Part shown: one piece after another, positions 24,327-36,951 of the stretch
Position numbering within the stretch: the stretch's first letter is position 1
Layout of the letters: each line of letters opens with the position of its first letter
Assembly (NCBI GenBank): GCA_002189035.1
Contig: CM007991.1
Coordinates: 2,232,001 to 2,296,000 of the forward strand
Direction: 5' to 3'
Source: Utricularia gibba
Lineage: Eukaryota > Streptophyta > Magnoliopsida > Lamiales > Lentibulariaceae
DNA length: 64,000 bases
The notes under the pieces: model-generated
The model's database searches: none
What the model was told of the DNA's origin: nothing
The model's input: only the letters and a program-made list of their open reading frames with translations
Made by a program: the position numbers and the translations under genes

Positions 24327-26825
24327 CTAGACGAAGGACGGTAAGAGCCAGCCTTGTGTTCTTGCATGCTCCACATAGAACGCAAACTTGTCCTTGGCAT
24401 TGGGGATGTCGAGAGCAAGATCATCGAGCCCATCTTTGATCCTGCTGAAACCTTTCGTCATCTGATTCGTTGTGATCAGCCCCTCGCTGAAACATTCCTG
24501 CAGCAAATCCAGCAACCCGTCGTTTTTCTTCTCCATTGCCATGACTAAGGCTTTCTTCACCACTTCATGATTGAAGAAAGGCATGCCCAGCTCGCGAATG
24601 CACTGGCAGGCCTCGGCCACGACACCCCCACTCTCGTACTCCTCAAGAAGTTTCTGAATCTTGTCCTTGGCATCCTCCACCGCCCAACCAGTGCCCCACC
24701 CCAGCACCTGAGGATCCTCTCCCCAGCGTGCCTTGCTGCTATGAGCGACCGAGCCAGGTACACAGTCTCAGTTCCACTACCATTGGGTGGCAACATTCCA
24801 GCGATCTCTTCCAGATTCAATGGAACTAGGACATCATCAATAACAGCTCTAGCTAGGAAGAAAGCAAGTTCATCGGATGCATCAAGTATGTCCAGTGCAG
24901 TGTCTTCTGCAGATTCCAGAAGCATAACAAAACCATTAACTATGTCTTCGGAAGAGAACATCTCCATATGCAGTGAAGAGAGTAAAACAGATGCCATCTC
25001 CTTTTCTCTATTTTTTCGGTCCATGGCAAGTGTTATAAGCTTCTTAAGAAAAATTGCATTATATTCAGGCATCCCTAGATCTTCCAGACTTCGGATGAGC
25101 TCGGGAACATCATCAGAGGAGAAGTACTCATGAATTATAGTGACAACTTCTTTCTTGTACTGCCTCAACTTCCCCTCATTGCCATCAGGTTGGCCTCCAT
25201 TCTCATCTGGAAGTTTCTGGAACGAAGCATCGAGCCAGCCCTCAGATATTGCCTGTGGAACTAGAGACTGGAATATTTTCTTAGCTGAAGGAATGTCTAA
25301 GGCAAGATCATCAAGACTCTCGGCCAATCTAGTGAAACCCTTTGACATCTGACTAGAACTGATTAGCCCTTCATCCGCTACTTCCCTCAGTAAATTCAGG
25401 ATCAGTGGTTTGGCCGCCTGAGTTTCCATTGCCATTGTCAGAGCTTTTTTTACAACCTCGTGATGGAAAAATGAGACACCCAACTGTCTAATGCACCGGC
25501 ATGCTTCGACAGTATCCCCACTTTCTACATACTCTCTCAAGAGATCAGCAATCTTTTTCTTGACCCCATCGACAGATAACTGTGTACTTCCACCCCACCT
25601 ACTTTCGACTAGTTCTGCATGATGGGGTGCTGAAAGATAGCTTTTCTCAGCTGTATTCAATGCCTGAAATCCCTTGGAGGTTTCAGGAAGCATTTTTTTG
25701 GCACGGGTTACAAACGCTGGAGGCAGAATGTCATCAACAACTGCTCTAGCAATGAATAAAGCGATAACATCAACAGCATCCAGTATATCAACGGCAAGGT
25801 CGTCCGCGGATTCGACCAACATAAAAAATCCCTGGCTAATATGAGCTGCAATGATAACATCAGCATACAGGGCAGATAGCAAAACTGAAGCCATCTCCTT
25901 TTCTTTATCATGCCTATCCATGGCCAAGGAAACAAGGCGTTTGATAAAGTACGGGTGATACTCACTAGATCCCAGTTCTCTTAGATCTGAAGCAGCCAAG
26001 TCCACATCCCCAGTACTAAAATATTCCTCTATAAGAGAAACTACAGCCTTCTTGTACTCATCCAAAGGATCGGTGCCTGCATAACCGACTAGTTGATATG
26101 GTTCCTGTACAATTTTGCAGCAAATAAGCTATCAGGAAGTGCACCAATCAAAGAGGGAAAAAGCGGTGAATTCGTTTCTACCTCTGAACTGTCGTAGTTT
26201 GGATCATTTCGATCAATGAAATATTCACCATCAGTATCAAGTAACTTTCCCCAGGTTCCCTTCCCACCAGCACCATCTATTGACACATTCATGGTAAAGA
26301 AACTCACGTTAAGTTCAAGGTAAGCGCAATTTCTAACCGAAATCTCATATAAAAAAAACCCAAAAAAAAAAATCATGCTCAAACGAATAAAAAAATAGTG
26401 TTAAAATTAATTCAAATCCCATTGCTGCAGTCAGAAATCTGGATTCAAGAATTTCACTTAGATGACCACTCCGTGATTTCTCTAACGCATTCATTGAAAA
26501 AAAAAAATACTGGATATCAAAAGTAGCACATCACCACCCTGTATTTGATTTCAGAAATCTCACCCTTCTTAACCTTGATAAGTTTCCCGGAATGAGACCT
26601 TCTCACATGCCTAACTGCAACACCACCAAGGGCAGCAGACTGTCCACCAGGAGCCTTTACATGATGATGCTCCGAGAGCAAAGAGGAATTCTTCCCTGGA
26701 GAATTGGGAACTGCAGACCTCGGCGACAATGTCAGAGACAATGATGACATCAACTCCGCATTCTGTGTGGCAACTTTCAGCATCTCCCTCTGCTCATCTG
26801 TCAGAAACCCCTCACGGCTAGCCAT
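24327..26825 (-). CDS. MA3-domain translation regulatory factor (MRF/ECIP1 family)
   Basis: MRF proteins are plant relatives of PDCD4 with four MA3 domains. They bind eIF4A and promote translation under TOR-S6K control, and one member (ECIP1) binds EIN2. Exons are 26564-26825, 26182-26276 and 24327-26104, giving 711 residues once one base is restored. The head MASREGFLTDEQREMLKVAT is typical. MA3 domains start near residues 131 (LDEYKKAVVSLIEEYF), 298 (VKKKIADLLREYVESGD), 435 (YKKEVVTIIHEYFSSDD) and 597 (AKDKIQKLLEEYESGG). After RILRCWGG the frame is broken: the C run at 24704-24707 (G run in the gene) is one base short, and the fourth MA3 domain continues in the neighbouring frame to a natural stop. 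All four domains are therefore encoded, and the break looks artefactual. Confidence 0.91.
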
Positions 26826-27486
26826 TTCCTGCTGTTCTCAAGTAAACCCTAGACAAACAAAACGAATAAAAACAATGCAAATCATTCTTCACATCGAACT
26901 AGTGAAAATCGTAGCACATCAATGCACTTATCAAAACCCTCCTCCCCCTTACCACTCCAACGTGCAGTAAAAATCCTCCGCCCTTGGCTCGGATCTAGCG
27001 CGAGCCAAGACGCACGATAGAAGGAAAAGGAAAAACAACTGAGACTCCGATCCTGAAACGCGACGATGCACCGGATTTCCTCACGAGTGTGCGGTTTCCG
27101 ATAACACAGCCCCGCCGGAAGCCGCCGTACGATGGAAGCTTTCTGATATGAAAAACGGATGAGAACAAAGCTTATAAATACGGAGGCTAGGATCAGATGT
27201 ACACGTCCTCACCCAAGTAAGGGTTCCCACGTGTCACAGAACAGTTGCATTTCTCCATTATGGGGGCCGTCTTTCTTATTTTACACCCCCCACCCCCAAA
27301 AAAACGATATTACATTAAAACCCCTTCTCTAGATAAAATATCAAATTGGTATGTTGTGTTATTTACTATTATTATTATTATTCTCGTTAAATAACAACAC
27401 ATTTGATACAATAATAATGACGACATCAGTCAATAGGTCACAGATTTTCAAGGTCAGGGTGTCACTCTTCCAGCCTGCCGAACAGT
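26826..27486. other. MRF upstream region and STICHEL-like 3' flank
   Basis: About 660 bases between the MRF start and the STICHEL-like stop. It should hold the MRF promoter and 5' UTR. A C-rich patch occurs at 27284-27299 and an (ATT)n run at 27367-27382. No gene is seen. Confidence 0.55.
27367..27382. repeat. (ATT)n microsatellite
   Basis: Five consecutive ATT units in the 3' flank of the STICHEL-like gene, just outside its last exon. Confidence 0.8.
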
Positions 27487-30465
27487 CTAATGGCATTCGG
27501 ACATGGACAAGCTTGCCTTCGGCTGGCCAAATCTGGTGTTTTTCCAGCAGTGGATCTTCAGCAACTCCCTTATGCTGCTGACACAAAGAGGAAGATGGTG
27601 ATAAAGCTACTCACTGAAATCCTGGAGCGAGCTTCTAGTGCTTACCCATGCTTCCCTTTGCCTCTGTGGGGTTCCTCCCCTTTCTGCAACGCTGCCTCGT
27701 TGAGCACCGTCGTTCCGATGGTCAGCGCATTCCCATCGTTGCTCCGAATGATTTTCAGAAGCCCCTTTCCATGGTGTCGGCAGCCGGAGGTGCACGCTTC
27801 GACATAGCTATCCCTGGTTGGAAGTCCAGTTATAGCGTTGAGTTCACTCTCTGCGGCGGCGAGCTGATGAGTTTTCTTTGTGCAGTTGAATAAGCTGAAA
27901 TATGGCTTCTTCAGCGTGGACGTGTTGCTTGCAAGGTGTATTCTCAGCTCCACATTGTACCCCAGGAGATGTTGAAGTGCAGCAGCTATCACTTTCCATG
28001 ATTTTTCTGCGTTGGAGACGTAGTCCGGGGAATCGAACTCCAGCTCCGCCACTGCTACTCCTGCATCTGGAGAAGTCTCTAGCTCTGCAGCCGTCAGATG
28101 GGGGAAGATATTCAAGAAAGTGGGAGGGGAGGAATCGGAGTTACCATGTGCAATGCTGATGGACACCAACTTTCCTCGCTTCCGGAGAAACCTCTTGAGA
28201 GAACTAGAAGTGCAAAGCCCGATGGCTCTCCTCCAAACAAGCTCCAGAGTTTCCTTGTCATGCTGCATTCCCAGTCCTATTCCCTGTTCAAAATCCTCAG
28301 ACGCATACGGAACAGGGTGCTTGAAGCTTTCGCAATTCGAAAACGTACTCCGAAAGTCACCATCTGCAGATTTCATCAGAAAAGGGAGTAACAATGGCTC
28401 TTTGAGGGATTGAACAAAGCTGCTGTCATGCTCACCTTGAGGCTGTGAACGCATGCTCATTCGAGGATCGCTTTCATGAGGGGATCCAACGTAGCTTAGC
28501 TGGAGAAGAGCAGCAGTGAGCCATGTGATCTGATTCTTGGATGCTCTCAGCTGCTTTTCAGCTTGGGACAGCATTTTCAGTGCCTGATTTAGCTGCTGCA
28601 CGTTGGCTTCAGCTGTTGGCATAAATGAACCGTGAAAACAGACATCAGCGAATGACTGCAGGCAGCTACAAACTTACACATATCAGTTCCGAAAAGTCTT
28701 GTTCCAGCATCCAGAACTTGTCCATCCGTGCATTTTCCAGCAAGAATGTCCATTATGAGATTTGCTAGCTGAGCAACGAGCTGCAAGGGATCAATTCTAG
28801 AGCTCATCAGGTCTCTGGCCTTCTTCACGGTGTTCGGAGCATCGCAGGACAGAGCGACACGGAGTAAATCGAGCAATTCTTCGTCCGAAACAACTCCACT
28901 CTGCAGGAGAATGAATGTCAGGTTGAATATCTGGAATCCAATCAAGTAAAAATAACAACTTTGCTGCTTACAATTTCATAAACCAACGACAAGGTGATCT
29001 TCCTTCCCAGCAAACTCAATTGATCAAGTGTCATCTCTGCGTCCCGTAAAGAGCCATTTGATTTTGTTGCTATGAAGTTCAAAGCATCTTGGTCAAAGTC
29101 GAGGCCTTCCACAATGCATATCTTCTCCAGCATTCCAATGATATCTCCTTCTTTAATCTTCTGAAAATGGAACTTCTGAGCCATTGATATCACAGCACGG
29201 GGAAGCATATCAAGGCTAGGAGTGACCATTATGAAAACCACATTAGGAATTAGCTCCTCAAGACAGCTGAGGAGAGCCATCCATGTTTCGCGTTGAAGCA
29301 GATGGCATTCATCGATGATGTAGACCTTGAATCTCGACAAAACCGGAGGAATTCCCATGTTCTTGATGAATGATCTGCACAGTTCCTGTTTATTCATTCT
29401 GATTGGATCAACTTCCTTGGCATCCCTACTCCGTCCTGAGAAGAACAAGACACATTCTTGGCACATGCCGCATGGCTTGCTGACTTCATCAGAGTGACAG
29501 TTTAAAGCAGCTGCAAATATCCTTGAAGCAGAGGATTTTCCTGTTCCACGAGGCCCATGGAATACATAGAGAGAACTTATCTTCTGGTTACATATTGCAT
29601 TCAGCAGAGAAGCTGCTATAGCATTCTGTCCAACCAATTCTTTGAATGTTCTTGGTATGAACTTTTGACAAAGATTACCATTTCCGTTGCGTCTCCAATC
29701 CATCTCGTCCCCGTTTTGCATTAGATTCCCTGATTTTCCTGACAGCAGAGGCCATTCTTCCGCATCATGGAGAAGATCAGAGTCTCTATATTTCATGTTT
29801 CTTGACCAGAAGCTGCTTAAACCACAACCTTGACGACAGGACTCCACTCCAACATCCTTGCTTCGATAAATAGGAACGGGACTTCGAACAGCCGATAGTC
29901 GATTTGGAGCTTCACCGTTTAGCAGGAAAGGACTTCCAGAGCAGCTCCTCAAATCAGTGGATTTGCGTCCAGCATTGTAGAATGAACCATTACAGTATGC
30001 TGGATCAAGTTGGCTAAGTATTTCATTTTCATCACAAGATGCTTCACCTTCATCAAAATCTTTGCAATATTTCTTCTCGCATTCCTCATGATCCATCTCT
30101 TCACCGAAAAGACATGCATTCGAGTGTTCGGATCTTAGGAAAACTCCATTTCCAGTTACATCCCTTGCGTACTTGGGAGACAATGGACGAGGATTACACA
30201 CTGTTCGCTTGTAATATGGTTCATAATCACTGACATTCTGCCCACAACTTTTCCCCAGGCAAGCATTTTTCTCATCTCTATGAAAGCTGGTTTCAAACCC
30301 AGAAAAGTTGGCAGTGGAATAGGGCGTTTCACAATTCAAGCTGTCAACTAAGGCTGAGACTCTGCTCATGGAATTGGTGGCCGGATCACGAAGAGATCTT
30401 ACTCTCCGGAGAGCCACTAGCGTTCTAGCTATAGGAAGATCAACAGAATGGCGGCGGCCCTCCAT
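27487..30465 (-). CDS. STICHEL-like protein (DnaX/DNA polymerase III gamma-tau-like AAA+)
   Basis: STICHEL proteins are plant proteins related to bacterial clamp-loader gamma/tau subunits. The founder controls trichome branching, but the biochemical role is unclear. Exons are 28972-30465, 28678-28900, 27646-28612 and 27487-27574, giving 923 residues. That is closest in size to the shorter family members such as STICHEL-like 3 (my recollection). The head, DLPIARTLVALRRVRSLRDP, is family-typical. The clamp-loader core has the entry FKELVGQNAIAASLLNAI, Walker A HGPRGTGKSSASRI, a cysteine cluster (CGMCQEC), Walker B YIIDECHLL and sensor region VTPSLDMLPRAV. A helical segment, ANVQQLNQALKMLSQAEKQL, follows. 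The small last exon (ELLKIHCWKNTRFGQPK) is needed because the preceding exon ends at a clear GTAAGC donor. Confidence 0.9.
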
Positions 30466-32102
30466 TGCTTTGAAAAGCTACTGAAGATTGAACAACATTG
30501 GAAAGCTAGCAGCGGTTGATCACAATGGGAAAGTCAACCTGAAAAGCACCAAATCTAGCTGATAACCACCAATACGGAAATCCATTACAAGAAGTTACAC
30601 AGTCAGTAATGAAAAGAGGCAAGTAATGGAATTATCATTGAGAAATAAAAGTAGATGCACTTCAATTATTGAACTTCATTCACTCTGCTAAATCATAGGA
30701 GATTCATCGTCCAGAGGCATACATTTTGAACAAAAACGAACTAGCTTTCCTCTAGGAGCAAACACGAATCAAAAAGTTGAAACCACATATTCACCCAGAA
30801 AACAAAAGAGTACTCACTACCCACCAAAAAATCCACAGAAACAAGCATTTTTTGGAAAAGCACAAGCAATCTTATCAGAGTAAAACGTACGATAAAACAA
30901 AAGAAAGAATCTTGAAACAGAGGGAGACCATTTTTTCGCCCTTATCATTGTCCGCATTTGAAAAGCAAGATAGAGAAAATGACAACACCGAAGCAGTGTA
31001 TGGAGAAAAAAACGCACATAACCCATCTGAGGATGAAGAAGCAGCACCACATCGAGCGAATTTTGTCTGCATATCGGTGAAAAAACAAGACCCACCAGCA
31101 AAAAACTCTCCGCCAAGAATTCCATATATTTAAACATATATATACATACACAAGCGCATCACAGAAGGCAACGGATCATGGTGGTGTCTCGGGGCTGGTG
31201 CTCGAGGTGGCGGTGGTCAGTTACAATAGTAAATAACATTAATGGCCAAAGGTGAAATGCACGCCAACCTTATTCTTTTTACAGCTAAACGCATTTTCGC
31301 TACATCTTTTCGGAAACCCATTCCCAGAAACTTGTCTTGTTTCCAGTATTATTTATCATTTATGGGGAAGCTGTTCTCTTGCCTGCAGGTGCAAATGCAG
31401 AGCTTTGGCTATTTGTGTTGTTTCACTCATGTACGCTTTCGCCTTCGAGGCTATGGAGCCCTGACAACCCCCCCCTCTTATAGCATCGAGGGCTTCTTTG
31501 GGAATTTCACTTCTGACAGTCTGCCGGGAAACCGCAGGGACCGGACAGACTTCCCAGCGGCGCGTACATCCACGCGCGCCAGTGAACAGCCGGCCACAAT
31601 TAACACGTGAGCTGTTGTGGTCTCATATTCTGTTTTCGTACAACTCGGTGTGATGACATTTTGCAAGATAATGAGGCGTTTTCAAGTCCCACTGTTGCAT
31701 TAGGTGAAGCAAACTTATCAATGTCCCACAACCCATAAACACACAAGACTTCAAGACGAAGGCTGAGTTTCTGTGTTTCCCGATTCTAGACGCCATTCTC
31801 AGTTGCCGGCCATCAAGCTCTTGTCAAGTTCGGATGAAAGAAGAATAAGTTGAACAGACAAGGGAAATGTGAGAGGTTCATTTTGGCAACTGGAGACCCG
31901 ATCATGATCCCCGCCTGAACATTTGAACCCGACCCCATAAAATTCTGTATCTGCAAAGCAGTGATCTCCTCTTGATTTTTCTAACATTGTATAGCAACTG
32001 CTATTCTGATATCGATAACTTGGGGTTTGATTCTCAAGACTGCAATTCATGACCAGGAACAATCAAAATGGCAGGCATGTTATTTATTCATCTCTTGGAT
32101 AA
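30466..32102. other. Gene-free region upstream of the STICHEL-like gene
   Basis: About 1.6 kb containing the STICHEL-like promoter and 5' UTR and otherwise nothing I can identify. Short ORFs on both strands (for example 30777-31133 and 31242-31610) have no recognisable domain or splice support. A run of nine C occurs at about 31470. Confidence 0.5.
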
Positions 32103-32339
32103 TTAGCCTGCTCCTTGAAGGCGTGCGTCCCACTTGCAGAGCTCGAAGCTGCTGTGCTTGTCCTGAATGAACCACCCATCAATCGTCTTGCCGTTTTCCG
32201 TGTAAGCCTCTGCCTCGCCGTCGTGCTCGAGCTTCTTGAAAGCCTCAGGTCCGCGGCTGTGCTCAGGAGCGGACGTCTCGTCGGACGTCGTGGAAGACGA
32301 TCTGTGTGTGGTCACTATAAAGAAGAGAATCTAGCCTGA
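32103..32339 (-). other. Protein-like ORF without a start codon, unidentified (last exon or remnant)
   Basis: The minus strand is open for about 70 codons to a stop at 32103-32105. It ends with a composition that looks protein-like: GKTIDGWFIQDKHSSFELCK followed by WDARLQGAG. No ATG occurs in the frame. A plausible splice acceptor (TTCTTTATAG) lies just upstream near 32315, so this could be the final exon of a small gene whose first exon I cannot find. It could also be a 5'-truncated copy. It sits head to head with RPL27A, whose promoter begins within 50 bases. I do not recognise the family. Expression data would separate a real exon from a relic. Confidence 0.35.
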
Positions 32340-32363
32340 CGGGTCTATGGGTCACTGGATCGA

Positions 32364-32420
32364 TGGCCCATTAGATTTGGGCTCGTGTTCGCCGATTCCG
32401 GCCCACTTTCAAACCCTAGA
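32364..32420 (+). promoter_or_regulatory. Site II elements and telo-box upstream of RPL27A
   Basis: Within 145 bases of the RPL27A start codon lie TGGCCCA (32364-32370), TGGGCT (32378-32383), GGCCCA (32400-32405) and a telo-box-type AAACCCTAG (32411-32419). Site II plus telo-box is the established promoter arrangement of plant ribosomal protein genes, bound by TCP and telomere-repeat-binding factors. It supports 32507 as the true start. Confidence 0.75.
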
Positions 32421-32506
32421 ATCTGAAATGACTTTTATTTTCTCTCAAACTCTGCAAGATCATACCTTCCTCAGTTTGCGCAGCGGCCGACGAGTGATCA
32501 GAAGAA

Positions 32507-32947
32507 ATGACGACCCGATTCAAGAAGAATAGGAAGAAGCGCGGCCATGTCAGTGCTGGTCACGGCCGAATCGGGAAGCATAGGAAGCATCCCGGTGGAC
32601 GCGGTAACGCTGGAGGAATGCATCACCACAGGATTCTCTTCGACAAGTATCATCCTGGGTACTTTGGAAAGGTGGGTATGCGTTATTTCCATAAGCTCCG
32701 GAACAAGTTCTTCTGTCCTACAGTCAACGTCGATAAGCTGTGGTCGATGGTGCCTGCGGAAGTGAAGGAAAAGGCGTCGGAGGGGAAAGCGCCGCTGATC
32801 GACGTCACGCAGTTTGGGTACTTCAAGGTGCTGGGCAAGGGTTTGTTGCCGGAGGGTCAGCCCATTGTAGTGAAGGCGAAGCTCGTTTCTAAGAACGCTG
32901 AGAAGAAGATAAAGGAGGCGGGAGGCGCTGTTTTTCTCACTGCATAA
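32507..32947 (+). CDS. RPL27A: 60S ribosomal protein L27a (uL15)
   Basis: A large-subunit ribosomal protein of the cytosolic ribosome. The single uninterrupted exon of 146 codons matches the exact length of plant L27a. The basic N-terminus, [19 protein letters not shown], contains the conserved histidine-rich [14 protein letters not shown] loop. The globular uL15 part follows, with [29 protein letters not shown] and the end GGAVFLTA. The start is the first ATG after a short UTR and agrees with the family. Lack of introns is normal for plant RPL27A genes. The frame is intact. Confidence 0.98.
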   Translation: MTTRFKKNRKKRGHVSAGHGRIGKHRKHPGGRGNAGGMHHHRILFDKYHPGYFGKVGMRYFHKLRNKFFCPTVNVDKLWSMVPAEVKEKASEGKAPLIDVTQFGYFKVLGKGLLPEGQPIVVKAKLVSKNAEKKIKEAGGAVFLTA

Positions 32948-33864
32948 TTCGACTTTCTGATTAATCCACTTCTGATCTGCATGCTTTTTTTTTGTTTTTA
33001 TCCTTGTTACTGCTGGACGAAATTAAAGGTTCTCCTTTTTTCCGTTTGGAAGCCATCAAGCTGTTCATTAGATCATTATGAACTTGTTGCGTTTTTATGG
33101 TTTCCTAATCTTAAATCGTTGGTTCCATGTTTACTCATTGATTAAAATGTGTTCTTGTCGCAGTTTGTCACTGAGTTTATTTGATGAAGCTGTAACATGC
33201 GGTGCTAGAAACATTTGCACTTTGTCTTCTCAGTTTTATGTTGGATTCTGTGCTGCTCGTTATCCACCATTCTGAAGAGTTCAAAGTGACTTATGCGCTT
33301 ATTCGTTGCTTCAATAGATTAGTATGTCAAATGAACGTTACTGTAGATGTATGATGAACTTCAGTTAGCACCGCTTGATTCAACATAATCATCAATTGTT
33401 GTAATCTGTCCTGAACTTGGCCATTCATATATATAAGTTTGGGATCATTGAGCTGTGTGTTAGTTGCTGATGGTCATTCTGGTTATGTTGATGGACTTGA
33501 GTGAGCTTTGTCCAAAGTAATCTTCCGTTGATCCCATGCCATGTACATTGAAGGTTGAGGTTATTTGTTTTGTGTATCTGATGAACAAGAGTGAGAAATT
33601 TATGGTGGCTGAATTCTCTCTCCATGGAACTTTGTGGACAGTTTTGTTTGGTCTTCTTCCCCTTCTTCGTGTGAGTCCGGTTAACCTCATCCAGCCACTT
33701 CCTTTTCCTGTAATATACAAAGAAGCTTTATACAAGTACAGTGCACTGTAAATACAATAGATATGCAAGGTGATCGGGTTGGTGGTCTGATCGGTCGGCA
33801 CGGCCCGGCCCGTTTTTGAAAAATGACCATTTGCAAATGGGCAATCCTTTACTGGAAGTGAGAT
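32948..33864. other. RPL27A 3' UTR and next promoter
   Basis: About 920 bases. The first few hundred are T-rich and probably RPL27A 3' UTR. GGCCCGGCCCG near 33800-33812 lies close to the next start codon. No gene is seen; ORFs here lack coding character. Confidence 0.55.
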
Positions 33865-36126
33865 ATGGCGGAAAATGGTGAGAAGATTGAAGATACCGAC
33901 TGTGTGTTCCAGTGGGATGAAAGCTCCCAACTATATTATCACGCCAGGTTCTATCATTTCTCGAATTTCGGGGATTCCTGATTTGTAGCAACTATTTCAT
34001 TTTGAAACAAGAAGTCGGGAACTCCAAGCCCTATTGTGGGTATGCCAACAGCATTGGGCGAGAAGTTAATCTGATTGCGTTTTCGCCCTTCCTTTGTAGT
34101 ACTGGGTTTTATCATGACCCACAAGGCGGATGGTACTACAGCAGCAGAGATGGACTTTATTACAAATTCGAGGATGGGAACTACGTGCTTCTTGAATCCG
34201 ATCAGGTTTTGCTTGATGCCTATTGATTATTAGGAATGTGGGATTTTTTTTTATCTTAATTCTTTGGAGGCTGCTGACAATGGATCGTGTATTGATTGCT
34301 GTGTCTCAGGCAGTTGATGCAGCCGAAATTGTTGATGCTGACACCAGGCTGGAAGCATCTGAGTCTCGAATGATCCTGCAAGATGTCCAAGGCGAGCCTT
34401 TACTAGGTGAAGAGTTGAACCTTTTAATTTTTACTTAACGTTCTATAATGACTGAAAGTGCCTGGTTGTTTCATTCTTGCGTTATCTGAATGTAGACAGA
34501 CTCTTCAAAGCTTGAAAGCGGCTCCTCTTCGGATTATCCACCTCCAACATCAGAATGGTTAGCCATTACTCTTGTTTTTACCGTGTTATTTTTTGTGTCA
34601 TAAAGGGAACTGTAAACGGTATTGCATGCAGGTTGGAAGACGCTTTAATTGATATCTTTCTGGCTGCAAATTCCAATCGAGCGACTCAGTCTTCTGATGT
34701 GCAAATGCTTGAGGGCAGAACTATACTAAATGCCACCGATCATGGTTTTCGTTATTGTCTTTCTCACGTTTTCATTATCAGCGGCCTTCCATGCAAAAGG
34801 GTTCTCATAAAGGTGTTTTCTGACCTTCAGAAGAGAATGATATTGAAGATTTAGAAGAAGGTGAATGGATCCCTGATGACCCTGATTTTTGGGTGAATTT
34901 TAGTGATAAGATCCTGGACGAAGGTATGGTTGCCTTCTTTTTGTTATTGATGTAATATACAGAGTTTGATTAGTACTTGTTCCAGGTGTATCTGAGGAAG
35001 AAGAAATTTGGCGGGCTCAGTTTGGCCAAGCAAGTCAATCAGATGAAGATTTGCTGGCAGCTTTGCAGGCTGTTGATTTATGGGACTGGGCTTTAGTCAG
35101 AGGGACTAAAAAAGACAGGAAAACAGGGGTAAGTAGGCTAATTGGCAGACTCACAAAACGTTCTGTGAAGCTTCATCCATCAGTCCCTTCTGGAGGCAGA
35201 ATACTGAAAACTGCACCCGTATGTGAAGTGCATCTTGATATGGTTCGAGTAACATCAGGCCGTGTATACAGATTGAGAACTCCTAACTTGCAACATTTGG
35301 CTTCGGTTCCGGCTTATGATGCTTCTAATCCAACTAAAGATTGGGGATTTCCGGAATTGTCCACAAAGACAGATATAGAAATTTTGCCAAGCATTGATCA
35401 TCCACCTGAATTTGAAAACACTGAAATTCTTCAACACCAAGATGACACATCTGCTTTAGCAGCGACGCCCAGGCCATGCACGAAGGTATGACAAGATAAA
35501 TTATTTTCATCCCTTTTAGGCTGGACACTACATGGAGTTAGGAACCTTTTATCAGGGTTTTCTTTTAATCATTAGACATCAACAGCTTTTGCACTCTTCA
35601 AAAGGACATCCTTTTTCACTTTGATATATTTAGCAAGTCATTATTCTGAGTGTTGTTGCTTACATGCTTGTAAGTGCAGGATGTCAAATACCGTGATAGA
35701 GCTGCTGAGAGAAGAGCTTTGCATGGTGGATTTGGTGTAGGACCAGGACAAAAACATGAGCTTAGGAGTACGGATTCAGCTCCTACATCGCCTACTAATC
35801 CGGAAGAGGCAGCTGCGGAGTCATTGAGCATTTCATTCGGAGCTGGAAGTTATGCTAGGAAACTTCTCGAGTGCATGGGCTGGAAAGAGGTATGCACAAG
35901 TATTTACCAACTAACGCTCCTGCAAGAACTCCAGTATTAGGCAACCAAATTGCCCAACAGAAATCCCAATAGTTTTTTACTTCCCATCCGGTCACAAGAT
36001 GTTGGCAATGGTTCTTTACAGGGGGAGGCACTTGGTAGCAGCATGAAGGGCCTGACAGAGCCACTGCGAGCCACTGGTAATAAGGGGACTGCAGGGCTGG
36101 GTTGGGAATGCAAAAGGTACACCTAG
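33865..36126 (+). CDS. OCRE and G-patch (D111) domain protein
   Basis: A probable nuclear RNA-processing protein, resembling animal AGGF1 and, from memory, Arabidopsis At5g26610. Nine exons are 33865-33947, 34100-34205, 34310-34406, 34500-34557, 34632-34744, 34831-34923, 34986-35485, 35680-35889 and 36022-36126, giving 454 residues. The N-terminal aromatic repeats form an OCRE domain (FQWDESSQLYYH, STGFYHDPQGGWYYSSRDGL, YYKFEDGNYV). An acidic stretch (EDLEEGEWIPDDPDFW) follows. The C-terminus is a G-patch with the conserved glycines in SYARKLLECMGWKEGEALGS then GLTEPLRATGNKGTAGLGW. G-patch proteins often activate DEAH helicases, but no partner can be inferred here. The region between the domains (about residues 200-350) could correspond to the FHA of AGGF1, though I do not see a clear FHA signature. 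Confidence 0.85.
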
Positions 36127-36951
36127 AGAGAGGCTCCATACAAGATTGCTGCCTGTTCTATACTCTGCCTTCTTAAGCAGCCCTTGTCTTCAAATTTCTC
36201 TTCAAATTTTGTGTACAGCAATCTGCTGGTTGCTTGTAGGCTCTGTAGTAGCTGCCTGTTGGATTGCTACATTTTCCTCAAGGGGATTTTTTCACGCTAA
36301 CGTTTGCGGAGGGCGTATGGGACTACTCTGAGACCCAACAAAAAGAAGAAAAAAAAATGGAAAATGAAAGAGACTAGAGAAATCATACAGGAAAATTATC
36401 GTGGGGTAATATGTAGAGATAAAGTGAATTTCTTCAAAAACCCTAATTTCACTCTTGTCGTTCTGCCCCCCTTATCTCTCATTCTATCCAAAAACTGTCC
36501 CCAATTGTAGCACGAAGGCAACCCTGGGAACCAGGAAATCCTCGAAGTTTTACGCTAAAGAGGCTCGTGGTCTATGAAAGTCATCGTTAAGTACGATCTC
36601 ATGCCGTAAAATGATTCGTTGATTTGTTCCGCAAATTTGTTGCATCGTTTCTTATGTGGGTTTGCCTTCTAACCTTTTTTTTTTGGAGGTTTTTGTTGGT
36701 TCCTGAACCTGTGTTCTGTTGGGAGGTTTGTGTTTTTCTATCATTATGGGAAATGGGACTCCTGCTATTTCGTGTTATTTGGAATACGGATTTCTCAATA
36801 GTGTTTAGGGTCTCGATGTTTGGGAAGTACAGCGCTTGAATGTAATCTGCTAGATGAAGGGGTCAAGATGAACTCTTTTGTTACAGGGTTTATGTTTTTT
36901 CGCGTGCAAGCGAACACTGCAGGTGATGCTTGGCTGCATAAAAAGTAGAAG
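36127..36951. other. Intergenic region before the EMB2759-like gene
   Basis: About 820 bases with the G-patch gene 3' UTR and the next promoter and probably 5' UTR. No additional gene is recognised. Confidence 0.5.

Noticed and set aside
30777..31610. Several 60-120 codon ORFs on both strands
   Set aside because: They overlap each other, lack domains and have no splice or family support.
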